DNA from: Lactobacillus kullabergensis
Lineage (GTDB): Bacteria > Bacillota > Bacilli > Lactobacillales > Lactobacillaceae
DNA: 64,000 nucleotides
Direction of reading: 5' to 3'
Assembly (NCBI RefSeq): GCF_000967195.1
Contig: NZ_KQ033871.1
Location: 1,323,454-1,387,453 of the forward strand
Shown: piece after piece, positions 63,690-64,000 of the stretch
How positions within the stretch are numbered: position 1 is the stretch's first letter
Layout: each line of letters opens with the position of its first letter
The notes under the pieces: generated by a model
What the model was told of the DNA's origin: nothing
The model's input: the letters and a program-made list of their open reading frames with translations, nothing else
The model's database searches: none
Made by a program: the position numbers and the translations under genes

Positions 63690-64000
63690 TCAGCCCAGCC
63701 TTCTTTTCTGCTGCTGCCATAATTTAATTAGGTAAGCCGCAAATAACAAATAAAGCAGCGCCACTACCATAAAAAGCAAATAGGAATTAATCGGCGGCAA
63801 GCGGGATCCTAACGCAAACTGACCTGGTGCAAGTACAGCAAATGGAAACCACGAATACGAGACAAAAAGCCAAAATTTACTGCCCATGGATATTAAAATT
63901 GACAATAAAGTCAGACCTAAACCCACACACGGACCTAAAACTAAATAAATACTATTTTTTGAAACAAAAAGACCAATGCTGAAAATTAAAATAGCAAAAA
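63690..64000 (-). CDS. Membrane protein, 3' part only, cut by the window edge
   Basis: The frame is open to the end of the window (no start codon needed), so the visible 78-residue piece is the C-terminus of a larger protein. Helices run (LFVSKNSIYLVLGPCVGLGL, LLFMVVALLYLLFAAYLI) and end in a basic tail (QQQKRRLG). It stops 2 bases before the next membrane gene. Probably a permease subunit of the ABC exporter. Confidence 0.65.
   Translation of the reverse strand, partial: FAILIFSIGLFVSKNSIYLVLGPCVGLGLTLLSILISMGSKFWLFVSYSWFPFAVLAPGQFALGSRLPPINSYLLFMVVALLYLLFAAYLIKLWQQQKRRLG

Overview
The window reads as a low-GC Firmicute chromosome, most likely Lactobacillus in the strict sense. The evidence is SLAP (S-layer-type) domains on secreted proteins, a PepC aminopeptidase, the gene order rpmG-secE-nusG-rplKA / rplJL and dnaX-ybaB-recR-yaaL, a small SRP RNA and AT-rich intergenic DNA. 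The species cannot be named from sequence alone. Almost everything lies on the minus strand. I saw no tRNA, rRNA, CRISPR array, prophage or intact insertion sequence.

Layout, left to right. 1-6.4 kb: TetR regulator, DEAD-box helicase, NrnA-type DHH phosphoesterase, DNA polymerase IV, glucose-6-phosphate dehydrogenase and YajC. 6.4-12.6 kb: a repair and recombination operon, mutS-mutL-ruvA-ruvB-(yajC); MutL has lost its C-terminal endonuclease motifs. 12.7-15 kb: pyroglutamyl peptidase with a DUF969/DUF979 membrane pair, probably a pyroglutamate salvage unit. 15-18 kb: groES-groEL under a CIRCE operator, then rex; a second CIRCE-shaped repeat also forms the rex terminator. 18-24.7 kb: an ABC-F ATPase, a GNAT gene with a tiny leader ORF, an ABC transporter with two paralogous permeases, and a gene remnant. 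24.7-35.9 kb: housekeeping genes (tsaD-rimI-tsaB, folT-like, acyl-ACP thioesterase, rsmI-yabA-holB-darA-tmk, yaaL-recR-ybaB-dnaX, SRP RNA, tadA, ybxB-like methyltransferase). dnaX carries an in-frame A-AAA-AAG heptamer at the end of its ATPase/clamp-loader part.

35.97-44.27 kb is the accessory region: eight secreted or surface genes between rplL and the ybxB-like gene, which are neighbours in Bacillus. They are a lysine/tyrosine-rich secreted protein, a SLAP plus BspA-type repeat protein, two NlpC/P60 peptidases, a C39-like peptidase, a SLAP-CAP protein, an L,D-transpeptidase and a D,D-carboxypeptidase broken by two one-base homopolymer shortfalls. Together they look like a cell-wall remodelling and surface cassette.

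44.3-58.5 kb: rplL-rplJ with an L10 leader, then a complete phosphate uptake operon (pstS-C-A-B-B-phoU) lying between rplJL and rplKA, then rplA-rplK with two L1-type binding sites, nusG-secE-rpmG, a 72-codon orphan, a SigH/ComX-like sigma factor, rlmB-mrnC-cysS and gltX. 58.5-64 kb: radA-dut, an unknown small gene, pepC, and an ABC exporter running off the right edge.

No wholly new multi-gene system is certain. The observations most worth checking are the nuclease-dead MutL, the candidate dnaX frameshift site, the doubly frameshifted dacA beside an L,D-transpeptidase, and the CIRCE/terminator double-duty repeat.
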